Shown in pieces: positions 6,101-7,745 of a stretch of 7,745 nt of DNA. The stretch is from Rubrobacter sp. (GTDB lineage Bacteria; Actinomycetota; Rubrobacteria; Rubrobacterales; Rubrobacteraceae), in the NCBI GenBank assembly GCA_016781885.1, contig JADDPM010000103.1:1-7745 (forward strand), given 5' to 3'. The notes beneath the pieces are model-generated. The model saw only the letters and a program-made list of their open reading frames with translations. It made no database searches and was not told the origin of the DNA. Both the position numbers and the translations under genes were made by a program. Within the stretch, counting starts at the first letter, position 1, and each line of letters begins with the position of its first letter.

Positions 6101-6285
6101 GGGCTTAGGAACGGCCGACGGCTGCTCTACGCAGTTTCATTCGCTATCAAAGCCTCCTTCATGGTCTCTCCACGGGAGGCGCTCCATCTTCTCGAGACCG
6201 TTATCGGATGTCCCGACAGCCTGGGGAGTCAGGCTCTTACGCGTGACCGGTCATGGTATGAGTCACTACTTATGAGCATTCGGGA

Positions 6286-6291
6286 TAAAAT
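6286..6291 (+). promoter_or_regulatory. -10 box TAAAAT placed for a leaderless mRNA
   Basis: TAAAAT (TANNNT) ends 7 bases before the ATG at 6299, putting the expected transcription start on the A of the start codon. No Shine-Dalgarno sequence is present. This is the main reason for choosing 6299 as the start of the following gene. No -35 is recognisable. Confidence 0.5.
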
Positions 6292-6298
6292 CCTCTGT

Positions 6299-6730
6299 AT
6301 GAAAGCGAGAGTCTGGACCAGACTGAACCCGGAGACGATACTGGCCGTGGTAGTAACGCTCGTTATCGCCCCCGTCCCGATAGCCTGGACGGTCAACTCG
6401 AACCACCTGCTCGCCACCTCGAGCGTGACGGTGATACATGTTTCTTCCCCAAGCTCCCCTTACGCCGACAACACCTACTCAGACGTCGAGATATCCGTGG
6501 ACAACCAGGGCAACACTACGGCGGAGGGATGTCGCGTAAGGGCAAAGGGCACTCCTCTCTCCTCTGAAGACCCCGCCGACGTCGTAACATTGGACGAGTC
6601 CGAGCGGTTCGACCTCTCCCCGCAAGATGGTCGTGTCCTCACCATGAGCATCTACCTACCCGACGCGGACGGGAAGACGGTTGGATTCGGTGTGGTGTGC
6701 GAGAGAACCAGGCTGTCGGAAGCCACCTGA
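6299..6730 (+). CDS. Membrane-anchored protein with extracytoplasmic beta domain, unknown function
   Basis: A 143-residue protein. A short basic N-terminus (Lys2, Arg4, Arg8) precedes one transmembrane helix (about 13-30, ILAVVVTLVIAPVPIAW), so the remaining 110 residues should face outside. No lipobox or clear signal peptidase site is seen. The outer part alternates short beta strands: SVTVIHVSS, SDVEISVDNQGNTTAEGCRVRAKG and VLTMSIYLPDADGKTVGFGVVCER. It resembles an Ig/CARDB-like sandwich. Two cysteines only (Cys78, Cys134) could form a disulfide. Start choice: ATG 6299 sits 7 bases after a -10 box. ATG 6272, ATG 6162 and ATG 6038 are in frame but have no ribosome binding site, and the last lies in the pseudogene remnant. 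A terminator follows at 6792. Function not recognised. Confidence 0.65.
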   Translation: MKARVWTRLNPETILAVVVTLVIAPVPIAWTVNSNHLLATSSVTVIHVSSPSSPYADNTYSDVEISVDNQGNTTAEGCRVRAKGTPLSSEDPADVVTLDESERFDLSPQDGRVLTMSIYLPDADGKTVGFGVVCERTRLSEAT

Positions 6731-6791
6731 GCCGGATCTTTTCGGGGAGGAGACGAGCGGGAAGCCCCGCGACGTGGTATACAGTCCCTAT

Positions 6792-6821
6792 GGGGATCTC
6801 TCCGGGCGGGGAGAGGTCCCC
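6792..6821 (+). terminator. Intrinsic terminator of the plus-strand membrane protein gene
   Basis: GGGGATCTCTCC and GGAGAGGTCCCC form a 12-bp stem with one G-U pair and a 6-base loop, followed by TTGTTTT at 6825-6831. It lies 61 bases after the stop at 6730. Confidence 0.7.
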
Positions 6822-6840
6822 GACTTGTTTTCGGAACACA

Positions 6841-6879
6841 AACGGGGCTGAGGCGCGCATCCAGCGCCTCAGCCCCGTT
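6841..6879 (-). terminator. Strong hairpin terminator of the convergent minus-strand gene
   Basis: A perfect 16-bp stem (6841-6856 with 6864-6879) encloses a 7-base loop, 30 bases beyond the stop of the 107-residue gene. In the minus direction it is followed by TGTGTT, a modest U tract. The plus-strand side has almost no T run, so it serves mainly the minus-strand gene, although the stem could stall transcription both ways. Confidence 0.7.
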
Positions 6880-6909
6880 CTTGAGAGCTTGATGGGGCTT
6901 CTGCCGTCC

Positions 6910-7233
6910 TTATTGCTCGTCCATTGGCCGAGTTACCTCCTCGCACGCTACATAGTGGACCCTATCGGAGGGGATAAGAAATATCCTATGCGAGTGTGTG
7001 TTTATCCGAAGCGGGAGATTCTGCTGGAGGTTGTTGGAGATCTCCTTGAGTGCGCCCTCGGCCTCGTCCTGGCTCTCGTAGACGCCGTAGACCATCCGGG
7101 GGAGGGCGGGCCCTATGTTCACACCCGACGACCCTCCCGGGGACCGGCCTTGCTCTGCCCGAAGGATCTGCTCCTCCTCTTCCTGCGGGTGCTGGCCCGG
7201 ATTCACCAACCACACCATCACGCTGTAGGCCAT
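6910..7233 (-). CDS. Small conserved-looking protein of unknown function (107 aa)
   Basis: A 107-residue cytoplasmic protein beginning MAYSVMVWLVNPGQHP. It has an acidic QEEEEQILRAEQG segment (17-29), a glycine/serine-rich loop, then a beta-alpha-beta pattern: MVYGVYES, the helix QDEAEGALKEISNNLQQ (about 55-71), then LPLRINTHSHRIFLIPSDRVHYVACEEV. This could be a ferredoxin-like alpha/beta fold. There is no signal peptide, membrane helix or catalytic motif. The ATG at 7233 is secure because AGGAGG sits 6 bases upstream. The frame stays open for 45 codons further upstream, but those residues are arginine-rich and have no ribosome binding site. A dyad at 7286-7309 lies in its upstream region and a strong terminator follows it, so it is a single-gene transcription unit. 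I vaguely recall similar Rubrobacter hypotheticals; no function is known to me. Confidence 0.8.
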   Translation of the reverse strand: MAYSVMVWLVNPGQHPQEEEEQILRAEQGRSPGGSSGVNIGPALPRMVYGVYESQDEAEGALKEISNNLQQNLPLRINTHSHRIFLIPSDRVHYVACEEVTRPMDEQ

Positions 7234-7239
7234 TCTCGT

Positions 7240-7245
7240 CCTCCT
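7240..7245 (-). promoter_or_regulatory. Consensus ribosome binding site of the 107-aa gene
   Basis: AGGAGG on the minus strand with a 6-base spacer to the ATG at 7233. It is the strongest Shine-Dalgarno sequence in the window and fixes the start of this gene. Confidence 0.85.
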
Positions 7246-7285
7246 CTGGGGATCGCTATCTATCCAAGATACCTGCCAAGATGTA

Positions 7286-7309
7286 GAGAGTGCCCGCCCG
7301 AACACTCTC
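7286..7309. promoter_or_regulatory. 7-bp inverted repeat upstream of the 107-aa gene
   Basis: GAGAGTG (7286-7292) and CACTCTC (7303-7309) are perfect complements separated by 10 bases. They lie 53-76 bases upstream of the 107-residue gene's start, where an operator or a leader hairpin would be expected. There is no T run, so a terminator is unlikely. Confidence 0.3.
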
Positions 7310-7360
7310 GTTCCGGCTCGTCTCTCACACCTAGTATCCGCTGCCTGACTCCGACCTGTA

Positions 7361-7555
7361 TTACCCACTGCTGGCCTGGATAAACTGTCCTACCGGTCGC
7401 TTATCTAGTAGTACGAGGGCGTGAGCTCTTGCTACCGCTCGTTCTAGTTGCTGATAAGCGAGCCGTCGCTCTCCCCGTTGGTCAACCCGGCAATTATCCC
7501 GTCGACAAAGGTATCGCAATTGACCTCCGGTTCTGATGAGCAGGGGCTCGTCCAC
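7361..7555 (-). CDS. Possible small protein, 64 aa, unknown
   Basis: Starts at a GTG with GGGAG 9 bases upstream and ends in TAA. The product begins MDEPLLIRTGGQLRYLC, passes through an arginine/cysteine segment (CRRDNC) and ends in a long amphipathic helix, RRLAYQQLERAVARAHALVLLDK (about 30-52). Codon third positions are less GC-rich than in the neighbouring genes, so it may be foreign, a remnant of a longer protein, or not expressed. The open frame extends only about 19 codons above the GTG. A 9-bp inverted repeat (TCGCTTATC at 7397-7405 and GATAAGCGA at 7453-7461) lies inside it. I do not recognise the protein. Confidence 0.35.
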   Translation of the reverse strand: MDEPLLIRTGGQLRYLCRRDNCRVDQRGERRLAYQQLERAVARAHALVLLDKRPVGQFIQASSG

Positions 7556-7745
7556 ATCGCCCGTCTCCCGAGAAAGCGTCCCAGTGTACAGAAATACGAC
7601 TTTTGGGACAGGAGATTACAACCTTCGGGGGATGTTTCGACCTCTTTTTCAAGACTATGCTCTCTACCAGAAGAAAAGAGTAGGGGGAAACGAACAGCGA
7701 GACGACGATGACCGCTAGATGTCTGTTGCGTGGATTGACGGTACA
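7556..7745. other. Window end without a supported gene
   Basis: Less GC-rich than the rest. Short open frames exist on both strands, but none has a good ribosome binding site or recognisable sequence. An ATG at 7708 or 7719 stays open to the window edge but is too short to judge. Confidence 0.4.

Noticed and set aside
7448..7718. Two overlapping plus-strand frames near the right end
   Set aside because: Low-complexity composition, no Shine-Dalgarno sequence and no recognisable motif.
7708..7745. ATG at 7708 or 7719 as the start of a gene running off the window
   Set aside because: Only about 9-12 codons are visible and the ribosome binding site is poor; it cannot be judged.

Overview
The window looks like ordinary chromosome from a high-GC bacterium, most likely an actinomycete of the Rubrobacter type. 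That assignment rests on base composition, GTG starts, SD-poor (probably leaderless) starts, and recalled resemblance of several proteins to Rubrobacter families; it is inference, not a search result.

Layout. Bases 1-341 hold the decayed end of an IS5-like insertion sequence on the minus strand, cut by the window edge, followed by about 225 bases with no gene. An L-asparaginase gene (567-1562, minus) and a three-gene operon (1714-3968, plus) diverge from a short shared promoter region. The operon encodes a CE4/NodB-fold deacetylase of the HpPgdA/PuuE type, a 113-residue protein with an N-terminal CxxC...HxxxxH metal site, and a CobW/COG0523 GTPase metallochaperone. Tight spacing (a 4-base gap, then an 8-base overlap) ties the three together.

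Next on the plus strand come a membrane-anchored protein with a cytoplasmic beta domain and a C-terminal coiled coil (4085-4714), an alpha/beta hydrolase (4775-5662), a small gene broken into three reading frames (5812 to about 6100), and a second membrane-anchored protein with an extracytoplasmic beta domain (6299-6730). The hydrolase and the second membrane protein each have a TANNNT -10 box just upstream of the ATG and no Shine-Dalgarno sequence, so both are probably read from leaderless mRNAs.

Two hairpin terminators (6792-6821 and 6841-6879) separate this run from a convergent 107-residue gene of unknown function (6910-7233, minus) with a textbook ribosome binding site. A possible 64-residue minus-strand gene (7361-7555) lies upstream of it. 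The last 190 bases hold nothing I can support.

Working picture. The divergent asparaginase and the deacetylase/metal-site protein/CobW operon could together serve hydrolysis of an amide-type compound, with the CobW protein and its small partner supplying metal to the deacetylase. This is the most testable idea here. The rest looks like separate housekeeping or orphan genes interspersed with debris. I saw no tRNA, rRNA or CRISPR array.
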